Source of the DNA: CAYNWT01 sp964450955
GTDB lineage: Bacteria > Planctomycetota > Planctomycetia > Planctomycetales > Planctomycetaceae
Direction: 5' to 3'
Assembly (NCBI GenBank): GCA_964450955.1
Contig: CAYVFI010000020.1
Location: forward strand, 1-64,000
DNA: 64,000 nucleotides
Below the pieces are notes generated by a model. The model had not been told where the DNA came from and searched no databases. It saw only the letters and a list, made by a program, of their open reading frames with translations. Of this stretch, positions 8,260-17,868 are shown in pieces. The number at the start of each line of letters is the position of its first letter. The first letter of the stretch is position 1. A program made the translations under genes and the position numbers.

Positions 8260-8839
8260 TTGAGCCCCTTTTTGCAAACGAAGAACAGGAAGGCCTCGGG
8301 CAGTGCTCCCTTTCAGATTTGCTGCACCGTACCGGGATCGCACGAGTTTGAAAACGCATTAACGGCAAGAGATTTTGCACACCCGCTTTCCTCACTCAGG
8401 CAACTTCACTTACCTGGCGAGTCCACCCGGTCGCGGGCCGGGAGTCTGCTTCAGCAGGATCTGCGAATCGGTTCCATCCCTACCCGATGGCATTTGAGTT
8501 TGGGCTCAAAAAGCCGGACACACCCGGCAACTTTGCGGCCGGAACCTAAGCGGCAACATTCGTGACGTCGCGGATGACTTTGTCACCAGCGTGGACCGTT
8601 TTGCGTCAACTCTGGCTGCACTTCTGCACATGACCTTCTTCCCGGAAGACCAGTTGGTCGAACAGCAAATTCGTCAGGAGGCAGGCTATTGGCCGGCACG
8701 TGACTTCTTACCCGAAGAACCCTGCGACCCCTGGGACAGTCGTACCAGGTTATCCTGTCTGAAATTGCGTTCACGAACGACGTGGGGCTGACAACCGACT
8801 ACACTTAGGGCTGTCCATTTTTGTGGTCCAGGTGACCTG
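8260..8839. other. Intergenic region between divergent purE and nrdR
   Basis: About 580 bases that should hold the divergent promoters of purE-purK and nrdR-comEC. A rightward open frame starting at GTG 8591 (66 codons) has no ribosome-binding site and matches nothing I recognise. No NrdR box or purine riboswitch was recognised. Confidence 0.45.
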
Positions 8840-9301
8840 ATGCAGTGCCCGTTCTGCCGTAAAGGCGAAACCAAAGTCGTTGACAGTCGCACCAGCGATA
8901 ATTTCGCCGTGCGCCGACGCCGCGAATGCCTTAGCTGCAATCGTCGGTTCACAACTTACGAACGCATCGAAGAATCACCGCTGAAGGTCATTAAGAAAGA
9001 CGGCACCAGAGTCCCCTTCGACCGTGAAAGCATCCGTCGCGGTATTGAGAAAGCCTGCTACAAGCGGCCCGTCAGCGACGAACAAATTGACGAACTCATC
9101 GCTCGGGTCGAAGCCGACATCTACGAAAGTTTCGAACGAGAAATCCCATCGCGCAATATTGGCGAACTTGTTTTCAACGCGCTGCGTGAACTTGATCAGG
9201 TGGCGTTTGTCCGGTTCGCATCGGTCTACCGTGAGTTCAAAGACGTAAACGACTTCGTGGACGAACTGGAACCGATGCTCAGAGACGATACGCGGTCCTG
9301 A
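8840..9301 (+). CDS. nrdR: Transcriptional repressor NrdR
   Basis: NrdR represses ribonucleotide reductase genes in response to ATP/dATP. The 153-residue protein has the N-terminal zinc ribbon with two CxxC pairs (MQCPFC at residues 1-6 and CLSCNRRFTTYER around 31) and the ATP-cone domain at about 49-139 (VIKKDGTRVPFDRESI). The length is typical. The next gene, comEC, starts 4 bases after the stop, so the two form an operon. No ribonucleotide reductase gene is in the window. Confidence 0.98.
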   Translation: MQCPFCRKGETKVVDSRTSDNFAVRRRRECLSCNRRFTTYERIEESPLKVIKKDGTRVPFDRESIRRGIEKACYKRPVSDEQIDELIARVEADIYESFEREIPSRNIGELVFNALRELDQVAFVRFASVYREFKDVNDFVDELEPMLRDDTRS

Positions 9302-9305
9302 TCCT

Positions 9306-11810
9306 GTGGCGGGCACTGGCACGCAACCGGTTGAACCACAAAGCACCGCGCAATCCCCGCTTCCCTTTCGCCCTGCCACGGCGCCGGTTGCTGTGGTTGG
9401 CATCGCCTTTGCCATTGGAGTGCTTGCCGATCGGTATACCCGATTGAAGTACACAGACTGGATTCTGCTGGCGCTGGTTCTGTCACTGACCTGGATCGTG
9501 TTCGTGTCCGCCAGATGGAACCGAGTTGCCAGCGTTTTGGTTGTGTGTACCTGGATCGCCGTGGGCGGGATGTCGCATCACTCTGCCTGGTCTGTGACCA
9601 GCCGCGACGACGTCTTTCGTAGAGCCTCCGAAGATGGATCGCCGACCGAGTTCGTCGGGACCATCGTGTCTCGACCGTCAATTCGTCCGGCCGAACAGGC
9701 TTCGACAGCGGTTCTGCCACCCGTCGATCGAACCCAGTGCGTCGTGGGCGTGACGCACATTCTCGAAGGTGCCACATTGGTTCCAGGCAGTGGCAAGGTG
9801 CAGCTCATCGTTGCTGGCCACCTGCCGATGGCCCAACGTGGTGACTCGATTCGCGTTCGCGGAAAAATCAGTCGGCCACGACCTCCGGGTAACCCGGGCG
9901 AGTTTGACTATCGCGAGTTCCTACGGCGAAAAGGAATTCTTAGCGTTGTCCGGGCGCGGGATCCCGACGCTGTTCAAACTGTTAAGCCGGTCAGTCCAAC
10001 AAGTTTTCAATGGATTAGGAATCGGGCCCGTTGGATTGCTGACGACATTCTTTACTCATCGTTGGATGCCGGCGTCTATCCAATAGCCGCCGCAATTCTG
10101 CTTGGGGATCGCGACTATGTGACAACCGACTTGCGTGAGTCCTTTACTGAGAGCGGGACGATGCACCTGTTGGCAATTTCCGGCTTACACGTCGGAATCC
10201 TCGCGCTCTTTCTCTGGCGGATTGCTCGCCTGCTGCATCTCCGGCTTTCGCTTGAAGTGGCGACTGTGATCGCGTCCGTTGGTCTGTACGTCCTGTTGAC
10301 TGACGTGCGTCCTTCGGTCCTGCGAGCGGGCGTGCTGGTGATGTGTTTAATGGGTAGCCGGCTTTGGTTTCGTCGCCTTAATGCCGCGAACTCATTGGGT
10401 GTCGCGGGTTTGGTTGTCTTACTGTTGAACCCTACAGACCTGTTCGACGTTGGTGCACAGCTATCCTTTCTGGCGGTGATTGCGATTGCATGGGCGGCGT
10501 CAAATGCAAAGGCAACGGCAACTGCGGACGAGGATAGTGTTCTGGATTCTGCAGCGCGGAAAGCCACTCGGTTTCTGTTTCGGACGTTGCTGAGGGACAT
10601 GCGAGTGATGTTTGTGGTCACAGCCATCACCGCGCCGTTGGTGGCGTATGCGTTTCACTTGTACGCTCCAATTGGCTTGGCGATCAACGTGGTTCTGATT
10701 CACCTGGTATTCTGCGTAATGATTGCGGGATACAGTCTTTTGATTGTCGGATACTTTGTTCCAGCGGCGACCGACGCGCCGGCAGCCGTATTCTCCGCAG
10801 GCCTGCAAGTCTTGCAGGGCGTTGCCGAAACGGCAGCGTCAATCAGCACGGGACACCACTATGGGCCCGGACCGTCGCCTGGCTGGATGCTGACTTTCTA
10901 CAGCTTGTTCAGCATGTCCATCATTGCGCGAAATCGCCGGGTTCGACACTACATCCTGTGCAGCATGTTGGCGTGGGTGGCTATCGGGCTGGCATGGACT
11001 CTACCCGGCCACGAACCCGGGTTCCTGCGTTGCACGTTCCTGGACGTCGGACACGGTTCGTCTATCCTGATAGAAACTCCGCAAGGACGAACGCTGCTGG
11101 TCGATATCGGATCAATGGACAGTTCAAAACGCGCGACCCGTGCGGTGCAAGGGTGCCTGTGGGAACGCGGGTTCTACCATTTGGATACGCTGGCAATCAC
11201 GCACGCCGATCTGGACCACTTCAACGGGGCACCCAAACTGCTGGAAGAAACAACGGTTGGATCAATCGTTGTCCCGCAGACTTTCCTGGATTCCCAGGAA
11301 CCCGGTCCGATTGAAGTCCGCAAGATTGCAAAAGCGCTTGGCACTCCGCTGCAGACGGTTCAACGTGGACAGCCAATGCACATCGATCCGAACATCACGA
11401 TATCAGTTCTGCACCCCGGCGAACCGGCAACGCATCAGTTCGAAGACGACAATGCTTCCAGCCTGGTCCTTTTGATCGAATACGGTGGTCGGCGAATTTT
11501 GCTTACCGGCGATGTAAGCGGAAGCGGCCAGCGTTCGCTGCTTTCCAAAGCTATCCCAAACGTCGATGTTTTGCTGGCACCGCATCACGGTGGCAAAAGT
11601 GACAATAGCGTGGAGCTTCAGCAGTGGTCGCGGCCAGCGTCGGTTGTGGCCAGCAGTCGCCACAAAAGCCCGCTTCAGATGATGGCAAATATCTACCCGA
11701 ACGCGGAGGCGTATCTGACTGCTCGAGACGGAGCCGTCAGCTGCGTCATCTCTTCCGACGGAGAATTAAAGGTGACGGCGTTCCGTGATTCAAATGCTGA
11801 TTACGACTGA
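9306..11810 (+). CDS. comEC: DNA internalisation protein ComEC/Rec2
   Basis: ComEC forms the inner-membrane channel that takes single-stranded DNA into the cell during natural transformation. The 834-residue protein has N-terminal membrane helices and a DUF4131 OB-like region (residues 25-215), the Competence domain with many helices (about 240-510, including AISGLHVGI near 290), and a C-terminal metallo-beta-lactamase domain with LDVGHG near 582, THADLDHFNG near 631 and APHHGGKSDNS near 758. The start is GTG at 9306, 4 bases after nrdR. Its 3' end overlaps the convergent HAMP-like gene by 10 bases. Pilus ATPases that could feed it lie at 51-56 kb. Confidence 0.95.
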   Translation: MAGTGTQPVEPQSTAQSPLPFRPATAPVAVVGIAFAIGVLADRYTRLKYTDWILLALVLSLTWIVFVSARWNRVASVLVVCTWIAVGGMSHHSAWSVTSRDDVFRRASEDGSPTEFVGTIVSRPSIRPAEQASTAVLPPVDRTQCVVGVTHILEGATLVPGSGKVQLIVAGHLPMAQRGDSIRVRGKISRPRPPGNPGEFDYREFLRRKGILSVVRARDPDAVQTVKPVSPTSFQWIRNRARWIADDILYSSLDAGVYPIAAAILLGDRDYVTTDLRESFTESGTMHLLAISGLHVGILALFLWRIARLLHLRLSLEVATVIASVGLYVLLTDVRPSVLRAGVLVMCLMGSRLWFRRLNAANSLGVAGLVVLLLNPTDLFDVGAQLSFLAVIAIAWAASNAKATATADEDSVLDSAARKATRFLFRTLLRDMRVMFVVTAITAPLVAYAFHLYAPIGLAINVVLIHLVFCVMIAGYSLLIVGYFVPAATDAPAAVFSAGLQVLQGVAETAASISTGHHYGPGPSPGWMLTFYSLFSMSIIARNRRVRHYILCSMLAWVAIGLAWTLPGHEPGFLRCTFLDVGHGSSILIETPQGRTLLVDIGSMDSSKRATRAVQGCLWERGFYHLDTLAITHADLDHFNGAPKLLEETTVGSIVVPQTFLDSQEPGPIEVRKIAKALGTPLQTVQRGQPMHIDPNITISVLHPGEPATHQFEDDNASSLVLLIEYGGRRILLTGDVSGSGQRSLLSKAIPNVDVLLAPHHGGKSDNSVELQQWSRPASVVASSRHKSPLQMMANIYPNAEAYLTARDGAVSCVISSDGELKVTAFRDSNADYD

Positions 11811-12331
11811 GCCGAAATATCGACCATGTCGTGTTCTGCAGTGTCTTCGGCTCCGACAACCTCTGCGGCTTTTCGGATGAGTTCATCCAGGCCTTCTGGT
11901 CCATTGGAAGAGGCTCGAACCTTATCCATCATCTCATTAAACATCGGCGGAACATCGCTGAAGAAGTCGCCATCACGAAATTTCAAAGGTGCAACATCCT
12001 TCCCGTCGGCAATCGCTCGAATGTGGCCTCGCAACCGAACAATCGGTCCGGCCATTCGGTGAGTCAGCGAGATAGTGTCTTTTACGAAGACAGGCATCAT
12101 GCACAACAAGGCAATCACGTACGGACCGCTTTGTGACCAGAAGGCCGACACATGCATCTGAACCGGCCTGAACGGATCGCTTAGGAATTGCAGAAACAGC
12201 CCGACCATCGCACCCACGAAAATGAACATCACGAAGTGCACGATCACTCGCCGGGCCAGTGCACCCTGAACCTTCTTGTCCACGTACAACCGACTGCTAC
12301 GCTTGTTGTCTTCGGTTTTGACCTTACCCAT
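11801..12331 (-). CDS. HAMP-like two-helix membrane protein
   Basis: A 176-residue inner-membrane protein. A basic N-terminus is followed by helices at about residues 30-50 and 70-87. A HAMP-like linker at about 88-140 contains THRMAGPIVRLRGHI and a DGDFFSDVPPMFNEMMDKV second helix. No kinase or methyl-accepting domain follows; the tail is short and acidic. Similar short proteins occur beside signalling genes in several phyla. Its role is unknown; it may transmit a membrane signal to a partner in trans. It overlaps the comEC 3' end tail-to-tail. Confidence 0.75.
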   Translation of the reverse strand: MGKVKTEDNKRSSRLYVDKKVQGALARRVIVHFVMFIFVGAMVGLFLQFLSDPFRPVQMHVSAFWSQSGPYVIALLCMMPVFVKDTISLTHRMAGPIVRLRGHIRAIADGKDVAPLKFRDGDFFSDVPPMFNEMMDKVRASSNGPEGLDELIRKAAEVVGAEDTAEHDMVDISAQS

Positions 12332-12466
12332 GGCTTCACGCTCTCGAAATGGTATCCCTGCCAGGACGCAGGAGTTTCGTGTTCACACGAAAAGCTAGGT
12401 CAGACAAAGAGCGACGGCAGGTTGGAAAAACGAAACGATCGCTGAGTCGATGACAGATGTGACGGT

Positions 12467-12472
12467 TATAAT
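12467..12472 (+). promoter_or_regulatory. Candidate -10 element of the S41-like/cytochrome operon
   Basis: TATAAT, in the context GGTTATAATG, lies 49 bases before the ATG at 12521. No good -35 hexamer sits at standard spacing, so it would have to be an extended or activator-dependent promoter. A ribosome-binding site AAGGAG precedes the ATG. Confidence 0.35.
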
Positions 12473-12520
12473 GAATGCGGCCACAAACCCTGCACCAGGC
12501 ACACTGTCAAGGAGTACACA

Positions 12521-13891
12521 ATGTCGCGGACTTGTCTGTTATTAACCCTGGTGTGCGCCCTACAGCCGGCGGTGGCTCAGGAACCGAAAAACACAAGCGC
12601 TGGCGACAAAGCGGACGCCGCACAGGTTCTTGCGATCATCGATTCTGTCGTGGAACACCATATCGACCCTCCCACGCGGCACCATTTGGTGCACGAGTTC
12701 TGCAAGACACTAAGCGGCCAATACGGATTGGCGCGAAACATTTCTAAGGCCCGTTCAGACGATGACCTCCGCAGGCTCATCGAAGAAGCCGCGGCATCGA
12801 AATCCGCTAAGCAAGCAACGAACGCAATCACTCAGGTATTCGTAAGGCTTCCGGTTCCTGTTGGCTTGTCAAGCGTTGATAATCACAAGGTCAATATTCA
12901 AGTCGCTGAGAACAGGTATGTCGGAACCGGTATTCAGCTGGCGATGAAGCCGAAGCCCGTCATGGTCAAAGTGTTTGAGGATGGGCCAGCACACAAAGTC
13001 GGGGCGTTAGACGGTGACATCATCGAATCAATTGATGGTGACTCTACCGATGGATTGGGCATCATGGATGTCATCACGAAACTACGCGGACCCGCGGGCA
13101 GTAAAGTCCAGGTCACTCTGCGGCAGGCCACTGCCAGCAACAGCCGACAATACACAATTACCCGCGGCCTGGTTCCTTTGCGAACAATCGAAAAGCCCAT
13201 CTATGCCGACGATGACAAGCTTGCATACTTGAAGTTCACAAGCATTGGTGCGAGCGCGGTTCATGAGCTTCGGAAAATTGCGTCCGAACTGCGTTCTTCA
13301 ACCGAACATCTTGTGTTCGATTTCCGCGATCTCAACAACCACAACCTGCACCACGCTAAGCTGCTGGCAAGCGCGCTGCTGGACGATCGGCCGCTGGGTG
13401 CGATACTGCAAAACGGCAAGGTCACTCCCATACAATCAGAACCGGGCAGCCTGCTGGAATCGATGCAGATCACTGTCGTTGTCGGTTCACGAACCAGTGG
13501 TACCCCGGAATGGATCGCGATGGCGCTGCTGGCAAATCGGCGAGCAAGCCTGTACGGGCAAGCGACCGCGGGCAGTGCATTCGTGACTCGAAGCCTCCCG
13601 GCCGCCGACGGCATCGTCGCTGAAATTCCCGTTGGCTACCTGCAAAGTCTGAAAGGCACAACACTGGTCGGCCCGGCATCGGCCCGCAGTTTAAACCCAA
13701 CAGTTTTCGGCATGACTGCAACGGCAAACAGGCCGGTCGCTGAACTGCAACAGCGACCGAACTCCCATCAGGTTCATCCGAATATTTCTTCCGGCGGGCT
13801 CGTTGAGTCCGGTTCGCCAAAAGATCTGATGAAACATCTGGCCAAGCTGCCAGATATCCGAACGCAACTTCATGAAGCTGCAGCACAGTGA
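12521..13891 (+). CDS. Secreted PDZ protein of the S41 peptidase fold, probably inactive
   Basis: A 456-residue protein with a signal peptide (cleavage near AVAQ-E, residue 20). A PDZ domain lies at about residues 133-215 (YVGTGIQL ... KVGALDGDIIESIDG) and an S41/C-terminal-processing-protease-like domain at about 230-385. In active CtpA-type enzymes the nucleophile lies in SASE and the base in FGK. Aligning on E330, the nucleophile position is G327 (context TSGTPE) and the lysine position is S352 (GQATAGSA), so the Ser/Lys dyad appears lost. It is the first gene of a three-gene operon; the next gene starts inside its stop codon (GTGA). It may act as a periplasmic binding or scaffold protein. 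Confidence 0.8.
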   Translation: MSRTCLLLTLVCALQPAVAQEPKNTSAGDKADAAQVLAIIDSVVEHHIDPPTRHHLVHEFCKTLSGQYGLARNISKARSDDDLRRLIEEAAASKSAKQATNAITQVFVRLPVPVGLSSVDNHKVNIQVAENRYVGTGIQLAMKPKPVMVKVFEDGPAHKVGALDGDIIESIDGDSTDGLGIMDVITKLRGPAGSKVQVTLRQATASNSRQYTITRGLVPLRTIEKPIYADDDKLAYLKFTSIGASAVHELRKIASELRSSTEHLVFDFRDLNNHNLHHAKLLASALLDDRPLGAILQNGKVTPIQSEPGSLLESMQITVVVGSRTSGTPEWIAMALLANRRASLYGQATAGSAFVTRSLPAADGIVAEIPVGYLQSLKGTTLVGPASARSLNPTVFGMTATANRPVAELQQRPNSHQVHPNISSGGLVESGSPKDLMKHLAKLPDIRTQLHEAAAQ

Positions 13892-15594
13892 GTCAGCTGT
13901 TCTTAGTCACCGTGTTGGTCGTTTCGCCGCAGTTGGCAAATGGCGAGACAGATTTCGCTGGCCCGATTAAAGTCGTCGCCACACCAGATGCCGTCTACGT
14001 TGCAAACGCGGCGGTGGGCACCGTGACGGTTCTCAACGCAGCAGCAAACCGCGTCGTTGGTTCGACAAAAATCGCTGATCAACTGGCCGATCTTGCAGCA
14101 GTCAACCCAACGACCCTGGTTGCGACCGACCCGTCAGCAAACGAACTAATCTTCGTATCGATCAACGCCCCCCAAACGCCTGCAGTGACCCAAAGAGTCC
14201 CGCTTGCCGGAGCAACCCGCATCGCTGTGGCTCAATCCGGCGAAGCCTGCGCCGTAACCAGCACATGGCGCAGGCTGTTGTCTGTTGTCAGTATCAAAAC
14301 GGGGACGGTGCAACGCACGATCGAACTTCCATTTGAACCGCTTTTAATTGTGTCGCTGGATGACAACCGGTTCTTCGTGGCAGATGCGTTCGGCGGAATG
14401 TCTGCGCTCATTACGAACGATGGAAAAGTTCGACAAACAAAACCACTAATCGCCCACAACATTCGTGGCCTGCTTGTCGTTGGTGACGAGATCCTGATCA
14501 GTCATCAGCGCCTCAGCCAGATCGCTCGAACCGAGTTCGCCGATGTGCACTGGGGCACGCTCATGCAAAACGTGATAACTCGCCTGCCGGTCGCTGATTT
14601 GGGCAGCCAGCAGATTCACCCCAGCACAATCGCAGTTGGCGACCTAAACAACGGCTCGGCCGAACCTGGCACAATCGCGACTTTGAATGATGGGCGCCTG
14701 GCAGTCGTCATCCGCGGAACCGACGAACTTCTATTTTCACAGATGCCGGACCGACGCGGTCGATTCCAGTTCGCCAGGGGCCAGCGTGTTGAAACGGGGA
14801 CCCGTCCGGTGCATGTTGCCGCGACAGCCGACGGAACAAAACTCATCGTGACAAACCAACTTTCCGACTCACTGTCGGTCATTGATGTTCCAGCCGGTCC
14901 CGAGACGCCTGCCACGGCAGCGACGCTGATCGCATCCAAAGCAAAACCACTCACCGCCATCCACAAAGGCGAACGCGCATTCTTTTCCGGCAAACTTTCA
15001 CATGACGGGTGGCTTAGCTGCAACAGTTGCCACATTGACGGCCACACGCCCGGCCTGCGTGCCGATACGCTGGGTGACGATTCGTTCGGAACTGCTAAGG
15101 TGATCCCCTCGTTGCTGGGCGTAAGCGATACGGCGCCGTGGGGATGGTCGGGAAACTTCCAATCGTTGGAGAACCAGATCGCGAAGTCTATTCGCACAAC
15201 AATGCACGGGACAGTAGACAACCAAACGTCTACCGATATTGCCGCATACCTGCGAACACTAAAACCACGACCCAATACTTCAGCTGACATCAACGCCGAA
15301 GACGCCGATGTTGATATGGGTCGCAGGATCTTCGCAGCCAACGACTGCAACACGTGTCACGAACCAGACCGCTTCACCTCCAACAGAGTCGTTGATGTTG
15401 GTTTGAAAGACGAATCCGGCCAACGCCGTTTCAATCCGCCATCATTGCGAGGCCTTCGATACCGTCGCGCGTTCTTCCATGATGGCCGCGCTACGTCAAT
15501 TGACGACGCACTGCGAATGCACCTTTCCGGGCTTGGTAAGCAACTGCCAAAGTCCGACCGTCAGATCCTGAAACAATTCCTGAACGCGCTGTAG
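13888..15594 (+). CDS. Secreted di-haem cytochrome c with N-terminal beta-propeller
   Basis: A 568-residue protein. A signal peptide (to about residue 19) is followed by a repeat-rich region at about 25-345 with YVANAAVGTVTVLN and VTNQLSDSLSVIDV, typical of YVTN-type beta-propellers. A cytochrome c-peroxidase-like part has two CxxCH haem sites, CNSCH near 378 and CNTCH near 486. The later segment FNPPSLRGLRYRRAFFHDGRA is typical of the MauG/di-haem peroxidase group. It is probably periplasmic and involved in electron transfer. The start is GTG at 13888 overlapping the upstream stop. The enzymatic substrate is unknown. Confidence 0.87.
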   Translation: MSQLFLVTVLVVSPQLANGETDFAGPIKVVATPDAVYVANAAVGTVTVLNAAANRVVGSTKIADQLADLAAVNPTTLVATDPSANELIFVSINAPQTPAVTQRVPLAGATRIAVAQSGEACAVTSTWRRLLSVVSIKTGTVQRTIELPFEPLLIVSLDDNRFFVADAFGGMSALITNDGKVRQTKPLIAHNIRGLLVVGDEILISHQRLSQIARTEFADVHWGTLMQNVITRLPVADLGSQQIHPSTIAVGDLNNGSAEPGTIATLNDGRLAVVIRGTDELLFSQMPDRRGRFQFARGQRVETGTRPVHVAATADGTKLIVTNQLSDSLSVIDVPAGPETPATAATLIASKAKPLTAIHKGERAFFSGKLSHDGWLSCNSCHIDGHTPGLRADTLGDDSFGTAKVIPSLLGVSDTAPWGWSGNFQSLENQIAKSIRTTMHGTVDNQTSTDIAAYLRTLKPRPNTSADINAEDADVDMGRRIFAANDCNTCHEPDRFTSNRVVDVGLKDESGQRRFNPPSLRGLRYRRAFFHDGRATSIDDALRMHLSGLGKQLPKSDRQILKQFLNAL

Positions 15595-15602
15595 TCCTAC
15601 CC

Positions 15603-16874
15603 ATGAACATCACCCTGCCCACCGCGTTCGCCCTTCTGATCGTTCATGCATCTGTCATGGCGCAGGAAATGAACACGGCTGTTGAGCCGCCTGTTCGGTT
15701 CGCAACATTCAATGTCTCGCTGAACCGCAAAAACGCCGGGCAACTACAGAAGGACCTCGCTTCGGCCGACGATCAGGCACATCAGGTTGCTGAGATCATC
15801 CAACACGTCCGACCTGATGTCATTCTGCTAAACGAGTTCGATTACGACCCCAGCGGCAAGGCGGTTTCGCTGTTTCTCACCCACTATCTTGGTGTCGCTC
15901 ACGGGCAGCAAGAACCAATTGAGTACGCCTACCACTACACCGCGCCGGTCAACACCGGCGTGCCCTCCGGTCGCGATCTTAATAAAGATGGCAAGACCGA
16001 TGGCCCCGCTGACGCCTACGGATACGGCGCGTTTCCGGGGCAGTACGGCATGTTGGTTCTGTCGCGCTTTCCATTCGATCTGGACAACGTACGAACGTTT
16101 CAGAAGTTCCTGTGGAAGGACATGCCGGGCGCCGACTTGCCGGTTAATCCGCATACAAAGCAGCCGTACTATTCAGCAGACGATATGCAGCACTTCCGGC
16201 TTTCCTCCAAGAGTCACTGGGATCTACCTGTCAGAACCGACAACGGCCTGGTTCATTTTCTGGTCTGTCATCCAACGCCACCCGCGTTCGACGGGCCCGA
16301 AGACAGGAACGGCTGTCGCAATCACGATGAAATCCGTTTGTGGGCGGACTACATCGACGCCAATCGAAGCACCTACATTTACGACGACAAGGGCCGTAAA
16401 GGGGGCCTGAAGGCTGGCGAAGAATTCGTCATCGCTGGCGACCTAAACGCTGATCCGCTTGATGGCGGGAGTCGGCCGAACGCAATCGGACGACTGTTGA
16501 AACACCCGCTCATCAGAGATCTCAAACCCGGCAATTCCGGCGGCCGACTGCAGGCGGAGAAGGACGCGGGAGCAAACAGGAAACATAAGAATCCTCCCGA
16601 ACACGACACTTCAAATTTCTCTGACCGCGTCGTAGGGAACCTACGAGTTGACTACGTGCTGTCCTCAGACCCTCGCAGCCGAAGCGGAATCTTCTGGCCA
16701 ACCCCCGGCACAAACGGAGCTGATTTGCTTGACTGCTCGGACCACCGACTTGTGTGGTTGGACCATGGCCCAACACCTGAATCGCCCCAGCAGCGAAGTC
16801 GCCGCATGCAAGAAGAAGTGAAGCGGAACCAGAACGCGATTCCTGACAAAACCGCAGGTAGCCACAGGAAGTAA
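15603..16874 (+). CDS. Secreted endonuclease/exonuclease/phosphatase-family protein
   Basis: A 423-residue protein with a signal peptide ending near VMAQ (residue 21). The EEP fold motifs are in order: RFATFNVSLN (about 32-41), PDVILLNEFDYD with the metal-binding Glu (about 76-87), the histidine region VCHPTPP, GDLNADP (catalytic Asp/Asn), and the C-terminal SDHRLVWLD with the catalytic His. Catalytic residues are therefore present. Secreted members cleave phosphodiesters in nucleic acids or lipids; the substrate here is not known. It is 8 bases downstream of the cytochrome gene and third in the operon. Confidence 0.88.
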   Translation: MNITLPTAFALLIVHASVMAQEMNTAVEPPVRFATFNVSLNRKNAGQLQKDLASADDQAHQVAEIIQHVRPDVILLNEFDYDPSGKAVSLFLTHYLGVAHGQQEPIEYAYHYTAPVNTGVPSGRDLNKDGKTDGPADAYGYGAFPGQYGMLVLSRFPFDLDNVRTFQKFLWKDMPGADLPVNPHTKQPYYSADDMQHFRLSSKSHWDLPVRTDNGLVHFLVCHPTPPAFDGPEDRNGCRNHDEIRLWADYIDANRSTYIYDDKGRKGGLKAGEEFVIAGDLNADPLDGGSRPNAIGRLLKHPLIRDLKPGNSGGRLQAEKDAGANRKHKNPPEHDTSNFSDRVVGNLRVDYVLSSDPRSRSGIFWPTPGTNGADLLDCSDHRLVWLDHGPTPESPQQRSRRMQEEVKRNQNAIPDKTAGSHRK

Positions 16875-16963
16875 AAGTACTCCCTTCACAGCGCGTTAAA
16901 CCACACTCGCAGCCAACCCCCACTGCCGCCTCGCCTACCGGAACCGATTCAACGAAACGTCGT

Positions 16964-17527
16964 CTAGTTCCACTCGGGGTTCTTGACGACATGCGGGAGA
17001 ATACGATTCGCGCGGTGGATCCTGGATAGACAGAAGTCCCAAAGTTCGTACGGATCTTCGTGGAACGTTGTTTCTGAACACGCGGGAAGAACCAACCAGT
17101 CGCCGCGTTCTATCTCACCTTCAAGTTGCTCGGGCGCCCAACCGGCACACCCGTGAAAAATGCGGTAAGACAACGGTTCCTGCGCTTCTACTGCACCCAG
17201 AACCGACTGAAACTCTTCGGACGAACCGACAGTCACGACACCTGGCACAACGACTTGTTTGCAGCAGTCGCCACGGTCCGCATTGTGAAGAATAAACAAC
17301 GCTTCGCGATCAACGGGGCCACCAAAGTGAACCATCTCGCTGGACGCTGACAAATCGAATTCATGCGACAAAGCTGCCGCGACACTCAGGCAGGACGGCC
17401 GGTTGACAACCAGCCCCATCGCTCCTTCGTCCCCGTGATCGATGATCAACACGACGGTTTTGAAGAAATTGGGGTCGTTCATGTGCCGGGCGGCAACAAG
17501 AAAATGACCTTTGAGTGCTTGTGACAT
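16964..17527 (-). CDS. UPF0301/AlgH family protein
   Basis: A 187-residue protein of the YqgE/AlgH family, whose biochemical role is not settled. The family motifs are LKGHFLVAARHMNDPNFFKTVVLIIDH at the N-terminus (partly quoted: GHFLVAARHM), GAMGLVVNRP, HFGGPVDR and FHGCAGWAPEQLE. The start at ATG 17527 gives the normal length; the longer frame uses a GTG at 17581 in non-conserved sequence. Convergent with the endonuclease-family gene. Confidence 0.92.
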   Translation of the reverse strand: MSQALKGHFLVAARHMNDPNFFKTVVLIIDHGDEGAMGLVVNRPSCLSVAAALSHEFDLSASSEMVHFGGPVDREALFILHNADRGDCCKQVVVPGVVTVGSSEEFQSVLGAVEAQEPLSYRIFHGCAGWAPEQLEGEIERGDWLVLPACSETTFHEDPYELWDFCLSRIHRANRILPHVVKNPEWN

Positions 17528-17868
17528 ATTCGAACTACAGGATTTGTTTCGATCACGAAGAGACTGGCCCGGTCGCTTCACCCACAGCCCGAATTATACG
17601 CGCGGTCGGTGGACGGGAACAGGGGATGTTAGCCTGGCTCTGCCCCAGGTTGCACGCGAGTTCCGATTGTAAGGGAGGCTATAGAGGTGAGGCTGTAGGC
17701 TGTCGGAACTCAAAACTCCCCCGTCGCGGCAACTGGCGGATTCCATCAGGCAGCGGAGCATAAGAGGGACAAAGCCCTACACCACCATATCCAAACAACC
17801 GGGTGCGCACTTTGATAACAAAACCACCGCCCCAACCGAATACCGATCGAACGGAACGTTCGCGCTGG
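17528..17868. other. Intergenic region, nothing recognised
   Basis: About 340 bases between the AlgH-like gene and the 3' end of the DUF1501 gene. It contains a short tandem AGGCTGT pair near 17690 but no gene, terminator or RNA that I can support. Confidence 0.4.

Noticed and set aside
8591..8791. GTG-started 66-codon frame before nrdR
   Set aside because: No ribosome-binding site, no family, and it lies in the expected divergent promoter region.
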